A DNA stretch of 64,000 bases, taken from the NCBI RefSeq assembly GCF_023746535.1, contig NZ_CP098747.1, positions 2,192,501-2,256,500 on the forward strand. Reading direction: 5' to 3'. The stretch is from Sneathiella marina (lineage in GTDB: Bacteria; Pseudomonadota; Alphaproteobacteria; Sneathiellales; Sneathiellaceae). A model generated the notes under the pieces. That model ran no database searches. It worked only from the letters and a program-made list of their open reading frames with translations, and had not been told where the DNA came from. Every line of letters begins with the position of its first letter. Position 1 is the first letter of the stretch. This document shows positions 28,346-40,698 of this stretch, in pieces. A program made the position numbers and the translations under genes.

Positions 28346-29857
28346 CTACTTAGCCGCGTTTAGAATTGATTTAGTTGCTTCCATTGCCGCCTGATGTTGA
28401 TCCATCAAATTCGTGACAGAAGCATGCATAACATCCAGGAATGGTGTGGGATAAACCCCCATCCATAGAGCGATGACAATAAGCGGAGCGAAAATAGCGA
28501 TTTCCCGCTTTCCCACATCCATAATATTTTTCAGATCATCTTTCACCAACTCGCCAAAGACAACCCGTCGATAGAGCCACAAACTATAAGCTGCGCCCAA
28601 TATCACCCCAATGGTGGCAAAGAAGGCAACGAACGTGCTGACTTGATATGCACCGACGAGGATAAGGAATTCGCCGACAAATCCGCTGGTTCCCGGCAAG
28701 CCAATAGTTGCCATGGTGAAAACCATGAAAATAACAGCATAGCGTGGCATGCGATGGACAAGGCCGCCATAGCGGGCAATTTCCCGCGTATGGATACGAT
28801 CATATATGACACCTACGCACAGGAAGAGCGCACCGGAGACGATCCCGTGACTCAGCATTTGCAGGATCCCGCCTTCCAAGCCTTGTGAAGTAAAGGTGAA
28901 AATACCAATGGTAATAAAGCCCATATGTGCGACTGAGGAATAAGCGATTAGCTTTTTCATATCTTTTTGAACAAGGGCGACCAATGACGTATAGATAATT
29001 GCAACAACACTCAGGCCGAATACCAATGGCGCAAAATAATCTGACGCCGCCGGAAACATGGGAATTGAGAAGCGCAAAAATCCGTATCCGCCCATTTTCA
29101 GCAAGACACCGGCAAGGATCACTGAGCCCGCCGTCGGTGCCTGCACATGGGCATCGGGTAGCCATGTATGAACAGGCCACATTGGAACTTTCACGGCGAA
29201 GGATGCAAAAAATGCAAGCCACAGCCAATATTGCAAACTGACATCGAAATCATAGGCGAGTAAGGTCGGGATATCGGTTGTACCGGCAATCAAGTACATG
29301 GCGATCATTGCCGCCAGCATCAGAACTGAGCCGATCAAGGTGTACAGGAAAAACTTAAAGCTGGCATAGACCCGCTGTGCACCGCCCCAGATCCCGATAA
29401 TCAGGAACATCGGGATAAGGCCCGCTTCGAAGAATAGGTAGAACAACACCATATCCAGAGCACAGAAGACACCTATCATCAGTGTTTCCATAATCAGGAA
29501 GGCGATCATATATTCCCGAACACGTACAGTAATAGCTTCCCAACTCGCCAGAATACAAAGCGGCATCAGGAATGTGGTCAGAATTATAAACAGCACGGAA
29601 ATGCCATCGACACCCATATGGTAATTGATGCCACCGCCTAACCATTCATCCTTTTCAACGAACTGAAAAGCAGCTGTACTGTTGTCAAAATTAATCCAGA
29701 TAAACAAGGACACAATGAAAGTGAATAATGTCGTCCAGATCGCAACCCACCGGGCATTACGTGCAGAGGACTCTTCTTTCCCACTGGTCAACAGGATCAG
29801 CAACACCCCGACAAGAGGTAGAAATGTCACCGTTGATAAGATTGGCCAATCAAGCAT
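28346..29857 (-). CDS. nuoM: NADH-quinone oxidoreductase subunit M
   Basis: NuoM is an antiporter-like membrane subunit of complex I. The 503-residue protein has about 14 helices. The channel segments are [20 protein letters not shown] (about 225-245) and the glutamate-bearing helix [16 protein letters not shown] upstream. It lies between nuoL and nuoN with short gaps of 3 and 14 bases, consistent with a single transcript. Confidence 0.98.
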   Translation of the reverse strand: MLDWPILSTVTFLPLVGVLLILLTSGKEESSARNARWVAIWTTLFTFIVSLFIWINFDNSTAAFQFVEKDEWLGGGINYHMGVDGISVLFIILTTFLMPLCILASWEAITVRVREYMIAFLIMETLMIGVFCALDMVLFYLFFEAGLIPMFLIIGIWGGAQRVYASFKFFLYTLIGSVLMLAAMIAMYLIAGTTDIPTLLAYDFDVSLQYWLWLAFFASFAVKVPMWPVHTWLPDAHVQAPTAGSVILAGVLLKMGGYGFLRFSIPMFPAASDYFAPLVFGLSVVAIIYTSLVALVQKDMKKLIAYSSVAHMGFITIGIFTFTSQGLEGGILQMLSHGIVSGALFLCVGVIYDRIHTREIARYGGLVHRMPRYAVIFMVFTMATIGLPGTSGFVGEFLILVGAYQVSTFVAFFATIGVILGAAYSLWLYRRVVFGELVKDDLKNIMDVGKREIAIFAPLIVIALWMGVYPTPFLDVMHASVTNLMDQHQAAMEATKSILNAAK

Positions 29858-29860
29858 GAC

Positions 29861-31795
29861 TTACTGTCCACCCGCAAAGAAGAAATAAGATACGAACGCT
29901 GCCACGCCTAACAACATGGCAAACGCATAATGATAGACATAACCGCTTTGCAATTGCGAGGCACGCTGCGCCAAAGCAATCACCCGCGCGGAAATACCAT
30001 CCGGTCCAAGGCCGTCAATGATCTTTCCATCCCCAAAGGTCCAGAGGAAGGATCCGATCCGTTTCGCCGGGCGAACGAACAAAAAGTCGTAAAGTTCGTC
30101 AAAATACCATTTATTGAGCAGGAACTGATACAAGGCAGAATGTGTTTTCGCCAAAGTAACCGGGATATCGGTACGGCGAATATACATTTGAACGGTCAGC
30201 AGCAAACCGCCGACAGCCAGGATAAGTGGGAGCAATACGACCCAGGTTGGCACGTGATGCGCATCAAACATGGACCGGCTATTTTCCAGAAGAAGAACGG
30301 AATCTCCCCAGAAATCCTTGTAGTTTTCACCGGTCATCGGTCCGACAAAAAGCATTCCCGCAAAAATGGCACCTAATGCCAGTACGCCCAAGGGAATAAG
30401 CATTACCGGTGGGCTTTCATGAATATGTGCCATCACTTCTTTTGGCGCTCGAGGTTTGCCGTGGAATGTCATGAAGATGAGGCGTCCAGAATAAAATGCT
30501 GTCAACGCGGCGGCCGCCACACCAGCCCAGAAGGCATACATTCCGGCACCAGTTCCCGCCGCATATGCGCTTTCAATGATCAGGTCCTTGGAGTAATAAC
30601 CGGCAAAGAAGGGTATCCCGGCGAGAGCCAGTGATCCAATCCACATCATCGCATAAGTAATTTTAATATGTGGCGCCAAACCGCCCATTTTTCTCATATC
30701 CTGCTCATCACCTACAGCATGAATGACTGAACCAGAACCTAAGAAAAGAAGTGCCTTGAAGAAGGCATGTGTGAAGAGGTGAAATATCGCAACCGGGTAC
30801 GCACCAATGCCAAGGGCAAAGAACATATAGCCGAGCTGCGAACAGGTTGAATAGGCAATCACCCGCTTGATATCATTCTGAACCAGCCCAATCGTTGCCG
30901 CGAAGAAGCAGGTTGTCCCGCCGACGACGGTCACAACCATCAGGGCCGTCGGTGAATACTCAAAAATTGGGGAGCAACGGGCAACCATAAATACCCCGGC
31001 CGTCACCATGGTCGCCGCATGGATTAATGCGGAAACAGGTGTGGGGCCTTCCATGGCATCAGGGAGCCAGGTATGCAATCCGATTTGCGCCGATTTACCC
31101 ATGGCACCAACGAACAGTAGAAGGCAGATGGTCGTGAGTATATCAACTTGATAGCCAAGGAATTCGAAGGATTGGCCAACCTGATCGGGAGCAGCTGCAA
31201 AAACCACGCTGAAGCTGACCGAGTCGAACACCAGATATATTGCCATGATACCGAGCGCAAACCCAAAGTCGCCCACACGGTTGACAACAAAAGCCTTGAT
31301 TGCAGCGGCGTTGGCAGACGGTTTCTTGTACCAGAACCCGATGAGGAGGTAGCTGGCCAGCCCGACGCCTTCCCAGCCAAAATAAAGCTGAACAAAGTTA
31401 TCGGATGTAACAAGCATCAACATGGCGAAGGTGAAAAGTGACAAATAGGCCATAAAGCGCTGTTTATGCGGGTCATGCGCCATATAGCCAATGGAATATA
31501 CATGGACAACCGCTGAAACAGTATTGACCACCACCAGCATAACTGCTGTCAAACTATCTATGCGAAGCGCCCAGGAAACATCAAAACTTCCTGAAGAGAT
31601 CCAGGTAAAAAGCTCAACCATTTCCGGTGACTGATTGAAGGCAACCTGATAGAGCGAGACCCATGAAAGGATGGCGCTGAAAATCACAGCACCGGAAGTC
31701 ACCAACTGGCTCCCTCGATCACCAATGAACCGGCCAAACAAGCCGGCAATTAATGCGGCGAGTAGCGGTAAAAATACAAGGAGGACGTACATCAT
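29861..31795 (-). CDS. nuoL: NADH-quinone oxidoreductase subunit L
   Basis: NuoL is the most distal antiporter subunit of complex I and carries the long lateral helix that clamps NuoM and NuoN. The 644-residue protein has an antiporter core (about 60-430) with FVGAMGKSAQIGLHTWLPDA (about 230-250) and a C-terminal lateral helix region (about 520-600). Its final residues form another membrane helix. It sits between nuoK and nuoM. Confidence 0.98.
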   Translation of the reverse strand: MMYVLLVFLPLLAALIAGLFGRFIGDRGSQLVTSGAVIFSAILSWVSLYQVAFNQSPEMVELFTWISSGSFDVSWALRIDSLTAVMLVVVNTVSAVVHVYSIGYMAHDPHKQRFMAYLSLFTFAMLMLVTSDNFVQLYFGWEGVGLASYLLIGFWYKKPSANAAAIKAFVVNRVGDFGFALGIMAIYLVFDSVSFSVVFAAAPDQVGQSFEFLGYQVDILTTICLLLFVGAMGKSAQIGLHTWLPDAMEGPTPVSALIHAATMVTAGVFMVARCSPIFEYSPTALMVVTVVGGTTCFFAATIGLVQNDIKRVIAYSTCSQLGYMFFALGIGAYPVAIFHLFTHAFFKALLFLGSGSVIHAVGDEQDMRKMGGLAPHIKITYAMMWIGSLALAGIPFFAGYYSKDLIIESAYAAGTGAGMYAFWAGVAAAALTAFYSGRLIFMTFHGKPRAPKEVMAHIHESPPVMLIPLGVLALGAIFAGMLFVGPMTGENYKDFWGDSVLLLENSRSMFDAHHVPTWVVLLPLILAVGGLLLTVQMYIRRTDIPVTLAKTHSALYQFLLNKWYFDELYDFLFVRPAKRIGSFLWTFGDGKIIDGLGPDGISARVIALAQRASQLQSGYVYHYAFAMLLGVAAFVSYFFFAGGQ

Positions 31796-31805
31796 GATTT
31801 TTGCG

Positions 31806-32114
31806 TTAACCCTTCATGTGATGAATGTCCTCAACCGCGATGGACCCGCGGTTTCGGAAATAAACGACAAGTATTGCCAAGCCAATTGCCGCTTCGCCTG
31901 CAGCGACCGTCAACACAAAGAGCGCGAAAACCTGACCTACGAGATCACCTAGGAACGATGAAAACGCAACAAGATTAATATTCACGGCGAGTAGCATCAG
32001 CTCAACGGACATTAAAATAACGATGACATTCTTCCGGTTCAGGAAAATGCCGAAAATACCTAACGTCAGCAAAATAGCTGAAACTGTCAGGTAATGTGCG
32101 AGACCAATTTCCAT
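31806..32114 (-). CDS. nuoK: NADH-quinone oxidoreductase subunit K
   Basis: NuoK is a small three-helix subunit in the proton path of complex I. The 102-residue protein has the conserved glutamates within helix 2 ([13 protein letters not shown]) and helix 3 ([12 protein letters not shown]), both known to be important for pumping in the family. It follows nuoJ by 9 bases. Confidence 0.98.
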   Translation of the reverse strand: MEIGLAHYLTVSAILLTLGIFGIFLNRKNVIVILMSVELMLLAVNINLVAFSSFLGDLVGQVFALFVLTVAAGEAAIGLAILVVYFRNRGSIAVEDIHHMKG

Positions 32115-32123
32115 CTGTTCCCC

Positions 32124-32738
32124 CTACACTCCCTGTCCTGGTTCAACTTTACGAACTTCCATTGATTCTTCACGGGTCCGATATACCTGAGTTGCAATAA
32201 CCTGCTTCTTGACACCTGGCCGCTGCCGATGGGTCAGAACAATTGCGCCAATCATCGCGACCAGCAGGATCATGCCTGCAATCTGGAACAAATAGGCATA
32301 TTGAGTATAAATTACCTGCCCCAATTGTTCCGTATTCGTGACGCCTTCAACAACAGGTGCCGCTTGCTTTCCAACCATGATGGCGTCCGGCGACAGAACC
32401 CAGCCACTGACAACAAGAATAAGCTCGATCAACAGGATTATCCCAACGAGGCCACCAATTGGTAGATACTGCAAAAACCCCTGACGAAGCTCGGCAAAAT
32501 TAATATCGAGCATCATAACGACGAACAGGAACAGTACAGCAACTGCCCCCACATAAACGACGATTAGGATCATCGCCAGGAATTCAGCACCTAGCAAAAC
32601 GAACAATGCCGCGGAATTAAAAAACGCGAGGATCAGATAAAGAACGGAATGAACCGGGTTCCTAGCCGATATTACCATGAAGGCGGACGCGATAGTCATC
32701 GCCGCGAACACGTAAAAAGAGATCGTCGCAATAATCAT
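32124..32738 (-). CDS. nuoJ: NADH-quinone oxidoreductase subunit J
   Basis: NuoJ is a five-helix membrane subunit of complex I whose third helix carries the pi-bulge implicated in coupling. The 204-residue protein shows the ARNPVHSVLYLILAFFNSAA segment and the conserved helix 3 LIVVYVGAVAVLFLFVVMML. The hydrophilic C terminus is typical. It lies 65 bases downstream of nuoI. Confidence 0.97.
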   Translation of the reverse strand: MIIATISFYVFAAMTIASAFMVISARNPVHSVLYLILAFFNSAALFVLLGAEFLAMILIVVYVGAVAVLFLFVVMMLDINFAELRQGFLQYLPIGGLVGIILLIELILVVSGWVLSPDAIMVGKQAAPVVEGVTNTEQLGQVIYTQYAYLFQIAGMILLVAMIGAIVLTHRQRPGVKKQVIATQVYRTREESMEVRKVEPGQGV

Positions 32739-32803
32739 CGCGTCTGTCCTTCTACCAAGCTCAAAATCTGTTTCTGCATGGGCTTCACAATCACAATTCC
32801 CAA

Positions 32804-33295
32804 TTATCTATAAGGCGCGTCGGCTACGAGGTTCTGAGCAATTTCTTGCTCCCAACGATCACCGTTATCAAGTAACTTAGCTTTGTCATAAAATAGCTCT
32901 TCACGAGTTTCAGTCGCAAACTCGAAATTCGGCCCCTGTACAATGGCATCAACCGGACAGGCTTCCTGACAAAATCCACAATAAATGCACTTTGTCATAT
33001 CAATGTCATAGCGCGTTGTCCTGCGGCTGTTATCATCTCCGCGCGGTTCCGCTTCGATTGTAATGGCAAGGGCTGGACAAGCAGCTTCACAAAGCTTACA
33101 GGCTATACAACGTTCTTCCCCGTTCGGGTATCGGCGCAAGACATGTTCCCCCCGAAAGCGCGGGCTCAACGGCCCTTTTTCATAAGGGTAATTGATAGTG
33201 GCTTTGGTCTTGAACATATAACGAAAAGTTGTCGCCAGACCGGTAACAATCTCCGTCAGCAGCAGACTTCGCGCTTGTTTATCAATGTAACCCAT
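32804..33295 (-). CDS. nuoI: NADH-quinone oxidoreductase subunit I (2 x 4Fe-4S)
   Basis: NuoI carries clusters N6a and N6b that pass electrons towards N2. The 163-residue protein has two ferredoxin motifs: Cys63, 66, 69 and 73 ([12 protein letters not shown]) and Cys103, 106, 109 and 113 ([12 protein letters not shown]). The N terminus has the amphipathic helix that attaches it to the membrane arm. It lies between nuoH and nuoJ. Confidence 0.98.
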   Translation of the reverse strand: MGYIDKQARSLLLTEIVTGLATTFRYMFKTKATINYPYEKGPLSPRFRGEHVLRRYPNGEERCIACKLCEAACPALAITIEAEPRGDDNSRRTTRYDIDMTKCIYCGFCQEACPVDAIVQGPNFEFATETREELFYDKAKLLDNGDRWEQEIAQNLVADAPYR

Positions 33296-33371
33296 AGTGA
33301 AACAGCCTTTTACCTATTCCAATTCTTTGTCGCTGCCATATTGGCAACCTAATCGCGTAAACTTACTTGTC

Positions 33372-34397
33372 TTATGCCGGTATCTTGTCGAAATAGACCA
33401 AGAAACCCGCTGTTACCACAACCCACAACAAGGAGAAGGGCAAAAATACTTTCCAACCCAACCGCATCAACTGATCATATCGGTAGCGAGGCAGTGTCGC
33501 CCGAACCCAAATGAATACGAACAGCAAAATGGCAATTTTAATTCCGAACCAGATAATTCCAGGTATCCAGGTAAAAATTGCAATATCCGCTGGCGGCAGC
33601 CATCCGCCGAGAAACAAAATAGTACAAATCGCACTCATCAGGATCATGTTCGCATATTCACCCAGAAAGAAGAGCGCGAAGGCCATGGATGAATATTCCG
33701 TTTGATATCCGGCAACCAGCTCAGCTTCTGCTTCCGGCAAATCGAAGGGATGACGGTTTGTTTCCGCCAGTATGGAAATGAAAAAGATGATAAACATGGG
33801 AAACAGAGGCACAAAATACCAGCTGAACATACCCAGATCGCCCTTTTGCGCCATCACGATACCAGACAGGTTTAAGGTTCCCGCGCACAGCAACACCGTG
33901 ACGATGACAAACCCAATGGACACCTCATATGAAACCATCTGCGCTGCAGAGCGAAGCGCTCCCAGGAACGGATATCGAGAATTCGACGCCCAGCCAGCGA
34001 CAATAATGCCATAAACACCAAGCGATGAAATTGCGAACAGATACAAGCCGCCTACGTTGATATTCGCCAGCACCATATTCTCATCAAAAGGAATAACGGC
34101 CCAGGCAATCAAGCTCAATATAAAGGTTACCATTGGCGCCAACAAGAAAAGCGTCTTATTTGCGCCGGAGGGAACGACTGTTTCCTTAAAGAAAAGCTTT
34201 GCGCCATCCGCAAGAGGCTGCAACAGGCCAAACGGACCGACGACATTTGGTCCCTTGCGCAGCTGCATCACCGCCATGACTTTTCGCTCATAGAGAGTGA
34301 GATAGGCAACAGCGACCAACAAGGGAACGACTATCAGCAAAATATAGCCAATAATTATCAAGGCCGGCAGAAGGTATATATTCCAAAATTCAGCCAT
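33372..34397 (-). CDS. nuoH: NADH-quinone oxidoreductase subunit H
   Basis: NuoH forms most of the quinone chamber and links the peripheral and membrane arms. The protein has 341 residues and eight predicted helices, with the conserved [16 protein letters not shown] (about 37-52) and [19 protein letters not shown] segment rich in acidic residues facing the quinone. The ATG at 34397 overlaps the 3' end of nuoG by eight bases; an upstream in-frame TTG at 34415 is less likely. Confidence 0.98.
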   Translation of the reverse strand: MAEFWNIYLLPALIIIGYILLIVVPLLVAVAYLTLYERKVMAVMQLRKGPNVVGPFGLLQPLADGAKLFFKETVVPSGANKTLFLLAPMVTFILSLIAWAVIPFDENMVLANINVGGLYLFAISSLGVYGIIVAGWASNSRYPFLGALRSAAQMVSYEVSIGFVIVTVLLCAGTLNLSGIVMAQKGDLGMFSWYFVPLFPMFIIFFISILAETNRHPFDLPEAEAELVAGYQTEYSSMAFALFFLGEYANMILMSAICTILFLGGWLPPADIAIFTWIPGIIWFGIKIAILLFVFIWVRATLPRYRYDQLMRLGWKVFLPFSLLWVVVTAGFLVYFDKIPA

Positions 34398-36441
34398 TTG
34401 TACCAGTTCCCTCAACCTTTACCTGAGAAAAAGTGCCACTGCATTCCGCCATGATCTTACTGGATCTTGAAATGACATTGGTTAAATAATAGTCCGTGAT
34501 GGGATTAATGAAAGCTGTCTCATCCACAGATCCACCGGCACTGCTTTCACCCCAAGGCGTATTTGCAATAACATCAATATCTGCAAAATGCGGTGCATCC
34601 TCTACCATTTTCGTACGCAATTCTTGCAGGGAATTATAAGGTAACGTGTTTCCCAGTCTCTCAGAAAGTGCCCGTAAGATTGTCCAGTCTTCTTTCGCCT
34701 CTCCGGGAGGGAAGATTGCCCGTCGACCCAACTGAGGACGTCCCTCGGTATTAACCCAAATCGCGTCTTTTTCCGTATAGGCGGCGCCCGGCAATATTAC
34801 GTCTGCGGCCGCTGCGCCGACATCTCCATGGCTCCCCTGATACACAACAAAGCTGTTTCCAAGATTTGATGTATCAATTTCATCAGCCCCCAACAGGAAT
34901 AGAACATCGAGCGAGCCGGAAAGCATTGAAGCTGTATCCAAGCCGCTTTCACCCGGAACCAAGCCCAGATCCAATCCTGCAACACGACCGGCTGCAGTAT
35001 GAAGAATATTGAAACCATTCCAGTCTTCGGTCACCAGGCCAAAATCAGCAGAAATTTTCCGCGCCAGATCCATCACAGCCGAGCCATCGGTTCGCGTCAA
35101 TGCGCCCTGCCCCACAATAATCATTGGCCGCTCGGCCTTTTTCAGAACATCGGCAAAAGAATTATTCCCCTCTGCCACATCCTTCAATGTTGCCGGACCG
35201 GCGCCAAGATAATCATGGTCATAGCCGAGATCCACTTGCTCACCAATAAGCGCGATTGGGAAATTTCCCATTTTCCAGCGTTTACGAATACGGGCGTTGA
35301 TAAGTGCGGCTTCGTGGCGAGGATTACTGCCAATAATGAGCAGGGCGTCCGCCTCTTCAATCCCGGCGATCCCGGAGTTGAAGAGATAGTTACTCCGTGC
35401 CTCTGTTGTCAAAGCTGCGCCATCCTGACGACAATCCAGATTAACAGAGCCCAGTAAACCCATCAAATCTTTAAGAGCTTTCTGGCTTTCAGCGCAAGCC
35501 AAATCTCCAGCAATTGCACCGACTTTCGCGCCATCCATGTCTTGAAGCTTTTCGGCGATTGCATCAAAAGCCTCCGTCCAGCCAACAGCAACCAAATTTC
35601 CGTCTTTGCGGATGTAGGGCGTATCAAGCCGTTGTGTTTTCAATCCGTCATATGAAAAACGCGACCGGTCAGACAGCCATTCTTCGTTCACATCTTCATG
35701 CAGGCGCGGCAATATCCGCATGACTTCCTGTCCCCGGCTATCGATACGAATATTCGCGCCAACGGCGTCCAGAACATCGATGCTTTCAGTTTTGCTGAGT
35801 TCCCAGGGGCGTGCCGTAAAGGCATAAGGCTTAGACGTCAAAGCGCCAACAGGGCATAAGTCAATGATATTACCCGATAATTCACTATCTAACGCCTGCT
35901 CGAGATAGGTTGCTATTTCCATATTCTCACCGCGGTTCAAGGCGCCAAGATCATCGACCCCCGCCACTTCCGTGGCGAAACGAACGCAGCGCGTACAGTG
36001 AATACAACGGGTCATTGTTGTCTTGATCAAGGGCCCCATGTTTTTCTCGGCAACGGCGCGTTTTAATTCGTCATACCGGCTGCTGCCGGATCCATATGCC
36101 ATGGATTGGTCTTGCAAATCGCACTCACCGCCCTGATCGCAAATCGGGCAATCGAGCGGGTGATTGATCAGAAGAAACTCCATCGCTCCTTCTCGTCCCT
36201 GCTTCACAATCTCAGAATTGGTATGGATAACCATTCCATCGGCTGCGGGCATCGCACAAGAAGCAATCAATTTCGGTGCTTTTTCCATCTCCACGAGACA
36301 CATGCGGCAATTTCCTGCGATAGAAAGCCGTTCATGATAGCAGAAACGCGGAATTTCGGCTCCGGCCTCTTCACAGGCCTGCAGAACCGTTGTCCCCGGA
36401 TCGACAGTAACTTCTACACCATCTACGTTAAGTGTCGGCAT
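34390..36441 (-). CDS. nuoG: NADH-quinone oxidoreductase subunit G
   Basis: NuoG is the largest peripheral-arm subunit and holds several iron-sulphur clusters. The 683-residue protein has an N-terminal 2Fe-2S domain (Cys34, 45, 48 and 62), the His-Cys3 cluster motif [18 protein letters not shown] (about 103-120) and a 4Fe-4S motif [10 protein letters not shown] (about 146-155). The remainder is a molybdopterin-oxidoreductase-like domain without cofactor. The size suits the alphaproteobacterial and mitochondrial type. Confidence 0.98.
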   Translation of the reverse strand: MPTLNVDGVEVTVDPGTTVLQACEEAGAEIPRFCYHERLSIAGNCRMCLVEMEKAPKLIASCAMPAADGMVIHTNSEIVKQGREGAMEFLLINHPLDCPICDQGGECDLQDQSMAYGSGSSRYDELKRAVAEKNMGPLIKTTMTRCIHCTRCVRFATEVAGVDDLGALNRGENMEIATYLEQALDSELSGNIIDLCPVGALTSKPYAFTARPWELSKTESIDVLDAVGANIRIDSRGQEVMRILPRLHEDVNEEWLSDRSRFSYDGLKTQRLDTPYIRKDGNLVAVGWTEAFDAIAEKLQDMDGAKVGAIAGDLACAESQKALKDLMGLLGSVNLDCRQDGAALTTEARSNYLFNSGIAGIEEADALLIIGSNPRHEAALINARIRKRWKMGNFPIALIGEQVDLGYDHDYLGAGPATLKDVAEGNNSFADVLKKAERPMIIVGQGALTRTDGSAVMDLARKISADFGLVTEDWNGFNILHTAAGRVAGLDLGLVPGESGLDTASMLSGSLDVLFLLGADEIDTSNLGNSFVVYQGSHGDVGAAAADVILPGAAYTEKDAIWVNTEGRPQLGRRAIFPPGEAKEDWTILRALSERLGNTLPYNSLQELRTKMVEDAPHFADIDVIANTPWGESSAGGSVDETAFINPITDYYLTNVISRSSKIMAECSGTFSQVKVEGTGTNG

Positions 36442-36467
36442 TCTTCGCTCCCCGTGCGAGACATCCC

Positions 36468-37748
36468 TTAGGCTGCCTTGTCGGCCTTCCGTGATTTAAT
36501 TCGTTCTTCGATAACTGGACGGAAATGACGTACCAACCCCTGTATCGGCCATGCGGCCGCATCCCCAAGGGCACAAATGGTATGTCCTTCAATCCGTTTT
36601 GACACATTGATCAGCATGTCGATTTCTTCGATTTCAGCTTCACCTGATACCATGCGCTGCATAACGCGCCACATCCAACCCGTTCCCTCACGGCACGGTG
36701 TGCATTGGCCACAACTTTCATGCTTATAGAAATGCGAAAGCCGTTCAATGGCGCGAATAACGTCTGTAGATTTATCCATGACGATTACCGCAGCCGTTCC
36801 CAGGCCACTTTGCACGTCACGCAAGCTGTCAAAATCCATGAGAACTGTATCGCAAATATTTTTTGGCAGAAGCGGTACTGAAGAGCCGCCTGGAATAATC
36901 GCAAGCAGGTTATCCCAGCCACCCCGTACGCCGCCGGCATGTTTCTCAATCAGTTCTTTGAGCGGTATACCCATTTCTTCTTCAACATTGCAGGGTTTAT
37001 TTACATGCCCTGAAATGCAGAAAAGCTTCGTACCCGTATTATTCGGACGACCCAGGCCTGAAAACCAGCCTTCGCCGCGACGCAGAATTTCCGGTGCGAC
37101 GGCAATGCTTTCAACATTGTTGACTGTCGAGGGACAACCCCATACGCCGACATTCGCCGGAAAGGGCGGTTTCAGCCGTGGCTGCCCTTTGTTGCCTTCA
37201 AGGCTTTCGATCAGCGCCGTTTCCTCGCCGCAAATATATGCGCCGGCACCGCGATGCAGATAAATATCAAAATCATATCCGGAACCGGCCGCATTCTTGC
37301 CAATCAGACCGTCGTCATAGGCTTCCTTGATCGCGATTTCGAGATTAATTGCTTCTTGGACAAACTCACCGCGAATATAAATGTAAGCCGCAATTGCCCG
37401 CATGGCGAACCCTGCAACCAGGCACCCTTCGAGCAACCGATGCGGATCAAAGCGCATAATTTCACGGTCTTTACAAGTGCCAGGTTCTGATTCGTCCGCA
37501 TTCACAACAAGATAGCTCGGACGGCCATCTGATTCCTTCGGCATAAAGGACCATTTAAGGCCGGTTGGAAAACCGGCGCCGCCCCGGCCCCGCAAACCAC
37601 TTTCTTTCATACCGTCAATTAGGCCGTCATTCCCCATTTCGATAAGGGCTTTCGTGTTATCCCAAACACCGCGGCTTTTTGCGCCGGCAAGCTTCCAATC
37701 ATGGAGACCATAGAGGTTCGTGAAAATACGATCTTGATCTTTCAGCAT
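36468..37748 (-). CDS. nuoF: NADH-quinone oxidoreductase subunit F
   Basis: NuoF binds NADH and FMN and holds cluster N3. The protein has 426 residues from the ATG at 37748, which overlaps the nuoE stop (TGATG). Seen are the FMN loop [13 protein letters not shown] (about 53-65), the NADH-binding [19 protein letters not shown] and the cluster motif [12 protein letters not shown] with a distal cysteine in HTICALGD. It lies between nuoE and nuoG. Confidence 0.98.
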   Translation of the reverse strand: MLKDQDRIFTNLYGLHDWKLAGAKSRGVWDNTKALIEMGNDGLIDGMKESGLRGRGGAGFPTGLKWSFMPKESDGRPSYLVVNADESEPGTCKDREIMRFDPHRLLEGCLVAGFAMRAIAAYIYIRGEFVQEAINLEIAIKEAYDDGLIGKNAAGSGYDFDIYLHRGAGAYICGEETALIESLEGNKGQPRLKPPFPANVGVWGCPSTVNNVESIAVAPEILRRGEGWFSGLGRPNNTGTKLFCISGHVNKPCNVEEEMGIPLKELIEKHAGGVRGGWDNLLAIIPGGSSVPLLPKNICDTVLMDFDSLRDVQSGLGTAAVIVMDKSTDVIRAIERLSHFYKHESCGQCTPCREGTGWMWRVMQRMVSGEAEIEEIDMLINVSKRIEGHTICALGDAAAWPIQGLVRHFRPVIEERIKSRKADKAA

Positions 37749-38350
37749 CACGCGCCCCCCGCTTTTTCTAGTAATGTGGTCGCACCACCTTCAGGCGCCG
37801 AATTGACACGGTCAATTTGCGGTCCCTTGGCCGGCGTCTCCCCTTTCGCCAGGGCATCAAGGACAACCTCAAAATTTTCGGCATCGAGATCTTCATAAAA
37901 ATCGTCATTGATCTGGACTACGGGAGCATTCACACATGCGCCCAGGCATTCGACTTCCAAAAGACTGAATTGGCCGTCTTCTGTCGTCTCGCCGTTGCCA
38001 ATCCCAAGTTTGCTCTTGCAGACTGCCTCAAGATCATCGCTTCCGCGCAGCCAACAGGGCGTCGTCCGGCACAGCTGTAGAAAATGTTTCCCCACAGGCT
38101 TCAAATTATACATCGTATAAAATGTCGCAACTTCCAAAACCCGCATATACGGAACGCTTAACAAATTGCCGACATATTCCAGGCATTCCCTGGATAACCA
38201 GTTTTCGTGTTGTCGCTGGGCTAAATCCAGCAAAGGCATCACTGCACTTTGCTGGCGACCTTCAGGGTACCGCGCGATATACATCTTCGCTTTTTCAGTA
38301 TTCTCGGGCGTAAATTCAAACGCCTTGCCTGTTTCTATGACCTGACTCAC
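37748..38350 (-). CDS. nuoE: NADH-quinone oxidoreductase subunit E
   Basis: NuoE carries the 2Fe-2S cluster N1a beside NuoF. The 200-residue protein has the four ligands Cys94, Cys99, Cys135 and Cys139 in a thioredoxin-like fold (about 85-165). The start is a GTG that overlaps the nuoD stop by four bases. A Pro/Ala/Gly-rich tail of about 35 residues follows the fold, as in related Alphaproteobacteria. Confidence 0.97.
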   Translation of the reverse strand: MSQVIETGKAFEFTPENTEKAKMYIARYPEGRQQSAVMPLLDLAQRQHENWLSRECLEYVGNLLSVPYMRVLEVATFYTMYNLKPVGKHFLQLCRTTPCWLRGSDDLEAVCKSKLGIGNGETTEDGQFSLLEVECLGACVNAPVVQINDDFYEDLDAENFEVVLDALAKGETPAKGPQIDRVNSAPEGGATTLLEKAGGA

Positions 38351-39525
38351 CGATCTACCTCACCAAAAACGATATCCAAACTGCCTAAAATAGCCGACGC
38401 ATCTGCGAGCATATGACCCTTTGTCAGAAAATCCATTCCCTGAAGATGGGCAAAACCAGGGGCCCGTATTTTACAGCGATAAGGCTTGCTGGATCCATCT
38501 GAAACCAAATAAACGCCAAACTCCCCCTTCGGTGCTTCCACCGCTGTATAAGTCTCACCAGCTGGAATCTTCACGCCTTCTGTATAATGCTTGAAATGAT
38601 TAATCAGCGCTTCCATTGATGTTTTCATTTCGGATCTGCGAGGCGGCGCAATTTTCGGGTCCTTCGACAATACCGGTCCTTTCGGCATCTGGTCGAGACA
38701 TTGTGTCATAATCTTCAAGGATTGATGCATCTCTTCAAGGCGCATCAAATACCGATCATAACAATCTCCGTTCAAGCCAACAGGGATATCAAAATCCATT
38801 TTTGCGTAAACATCATAGGGCTCTGATTTTCGTAAATCCCAAGCCAGACCGGTGGAGCGCAACATAACACCGGAAAAGCCCCAAGCCATTGCGTCTTCCT
38901 GACTGACAATCCCAATATCAACATTTCGTTGCTTGAAAATCCTGTTATCAGTCAACAGTGCCTCAACGTCATCAAGAACCGAAGGCAAATGCTCAATGAA
39001 GGCCCGAATATCTCTTTCGAGTTCCGGAGTAATATCCTGATGAACGCCGCCAATACGAAAATAAGCCGCGTGCATCCGCGCGCCACTGGCACGCTCGTAA
39101 AACTCCATAAGTGTTTCACGTTCAACAAACGCCCAAAGCATCGGTGTTGTTGCGCCAACATCCATCGCCTGAGCACAGACATTCATGATATGATTGAGAA
39201 TGCGCGAAATCTCGCAAAACAAGACGCGGATATACTGAGCACGTTCGGGTACTTCACAGCCTAGTAATTTTTCAGCAGCCAGCACGAAAGCATGCTCCTG
39301 GCTCATCGCTGCGACATAGTCGAGCCGGTCAAAATATGGCATCGCCTGCATATAGGTTTTATGCTCGATCAGTTTTTCAGTACCACGATGCAACAATCCG
39401 ATATGTGGATCGATCCGCTCAACAATCTCTCCGTCAAGCTCCATGACCATGCGAAGAACACCATGGGCAGCCGGATGCTGCGGACCAAAATTCAAGGTAT
39501 AATTTTTAATCTGGACTTCAGCCAT
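38347..39525 (-). CDS. nuoD: NADH-quinone oxidoreductase subunit D
   Basis: NuoD forms the quinone-binding pocket with NuoB and is related to the large subunit of NiFe hydrogenases. The 392-residue protein begins with [13 protein letters not shown] (about 13-25), whose histidines face quinone, and has the conserved [12 protein letters not shown]. It is separate from nuoC here, unlike the E. coli NuoCD fusion. Its ATG shares one base with the nuoC stop. Confidence 0.98.
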   Translation of the reverse strand: MAEVQIKNYTLNFGPQHPAAHGVLRMVMELDGEIVERIDPHIGLLHRGTEKLIEHKTYMQAMPYFDRLDYVAAMSQEHAFVLAAEKLLGCEVPERAQYIRVLFCEISRILNHIMNVCAQAMDVGATTPMLWAFVERETLMEFYERASGARMHAAYFRIGGVHQDITPELERDIRAFIEHLPSVLDDVEALLTDNRIFKQRNVDIGIVSQEDAMAWGFSGVMLRSTGLAWDLRKSEPYDVYAKMDFDIPVGLNGDCYDRYLMRLEEMHQSLKIMTQCLDQMPKGPVLSKDPKIAPPRRSEMKTSMEALINHFKHYTEGVKIPAGETYTAVEAPKGEFGVYLVSDGSSKPYRCKIRAPGFAHLQGMDFLTKGHMLADASAILGSLDIVFGEVDR

Positions 39526-40133
39526 TAGCTTTGCCCCTCCGCTTTTTCATCGCCGGGCAGGATATATTCTGTTCCCTCCCAAGGGCTCTCGAAATCAAAT
39601 TTGCGGAATTCTTGTGTCAAGTTTACGGGTTCGTACATGACCCGCTTTTCGTCTTCGCTGTAGCGTACTTCGACGTAGCCTGTAAGTGGAAAATCTTTTC
39701 TCAATGGATGACCTTCAAAGCCATAATCAGTCAGCATCCGGCGTAAATCCGGATGGCCGGCGAACATAATGCCATACATATCCCAGGCTTCACGCTCAAA
39801 CCAGTTTGCCGCCGGAAAAATAGAAACAACCGATGGAACCGGTGTTCGTTCATCCGTTTGCGCCTTTACAATAATCCGATGGTTATGTTTCAAGCTGAGA
39901 AGGTTATAAATCACATCAAATCTTTTAGCGCGGCCAGGATAGTCAACCCCGCACACGTCGCAAAGGACTTGGAATTTACAGTTAGAATCATTTCGCAGGA
40001 ACAACAGAACGTCATCAACAGACTCCGCTCGGACATCTACCGTAAGCTCGTTCAGCGCAACTTTGGTTGACAGAACAGCCGTTGAGAGTTCCGCAGTGAT
40101 ATGCTCGCCCAGCTCTATAAGCGCTTCATCCAT
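39525..40133 (-). CDS. nuoC: NADH-quinone oxidoreductase subunit C
   Basis: NuoC is a cluster-free peripheral-arm subunit (30-kDa subunit in mitochondria). From the ATG at 40133 the protein has 202 residues. The signature ERETWDMYGI appears as [20 protein letters not shown] (about 115-134), followed by [20 protein letters not shown]. Longer upstream in-frame starts give a non-homologous extension that runs into the gap before nuoB. Confidence 0.97.
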   Translation of the reverse strand: MDEALIELGEHITAELSTAVLSTKVALNELTVDVRAESVDDVLLFLRNDSNCKFQVLCDVCGVDYPGRAKRFDVIYNLLSLKHNHRIIVKAQTDERTPVPSVVSIFPAANWFEREAWDMYGIMFAGHPDLRRMLTDYGFEGHPLRKDFPLTGYVEVRYSEDEKRVMYEPVNLTQEFRKFDFESPWEGTEYILPGDEKAEGQS

Positions 40134-40152
40134 TTTACTGACTACCTTCTCC

Positions 40153-40698
40153 CTAGCGCAAAAATGTGCCGGTGCGGCGGATTTTTTTCTGCAACTGGAA
40201 AACGCCATAAATCAGCGCTTCAGCTGTTGGTGGACATCCAGGAACATAGATGTCCACGGGGACGATTCGATCGCACCCACGGACAACTGAGTAGGAATAG
40301 TGGTAATAGCCACCGCCATTAGCACAGGATCCCATGGAGATAACATAGCGTGGCTCTGCCATCTGATCATAAACCTTGCGTAAAGCAGGTGCCATTTTAT
40401 TTGTAAGGGTCCCCGCAACAATCATGACGTCGGACTGACGGGGTGACCCCCGAGGCACAACACCTAGCCGCTCCATATCGTACCGGGGCTGCCAGGCATG
40501 CATCATCTCGACGGCACAACAGGCCAAGCCAAAGGTCATCGGCCATAGCGACCCGGTACGCGCCCAATTAACGAGCTTATCAACATTCGTGACAACAAAA
40601 CCCTTGTCATCAAGTTCTTCACCAAGATCACGGAAAAAGTCATCTTGATTTCCATCGACATTCATCGCCTTAACAGATGGTTCCGGATTTACTCCCAT
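40153..40698 (-). CDS. nuoB: NADH-quinone oxidoreductase subunit B
   Basis: NuoB holds cluster N2, the last electron donor to quinone. The protein of 181 residues has the tandem Cys60-Cys61 ligands ([10 protein letters not shown]), Cys125 ([10 protein letters not shown]) and Cys155 (VPGCPPTAE). The ATG at 40698 has GGGAG eight bases upstream and overlaps nuoA by ten bases; an ATG at 40719 is possible but less well supported. Confidence 0.98.
   Translation of the reverse strand: MGVNPEPSVKAMNVDGNQDDFFRDLGEELDDKGFVVTNVDKLVNWARTGSLWPMTFGLACCAVEMMHAWQPRYDMERLGVVPRGSPRQSDVMIVAGTLTNKMAPALRKVYDQMAEPRYVISMGSCANGGGYYHYSYSVVRGCDRIVPVDIYVPGCPPTAEALIYGVFQLQKKIRRTGTFLR

Noticed and set aside
34797-35457. 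Frames inside nuoG and similar long frames inside bamA, dnaE, lon and nuoL
   Set aside because: They are antisense or shifted shadows of genes with full-length family matches.
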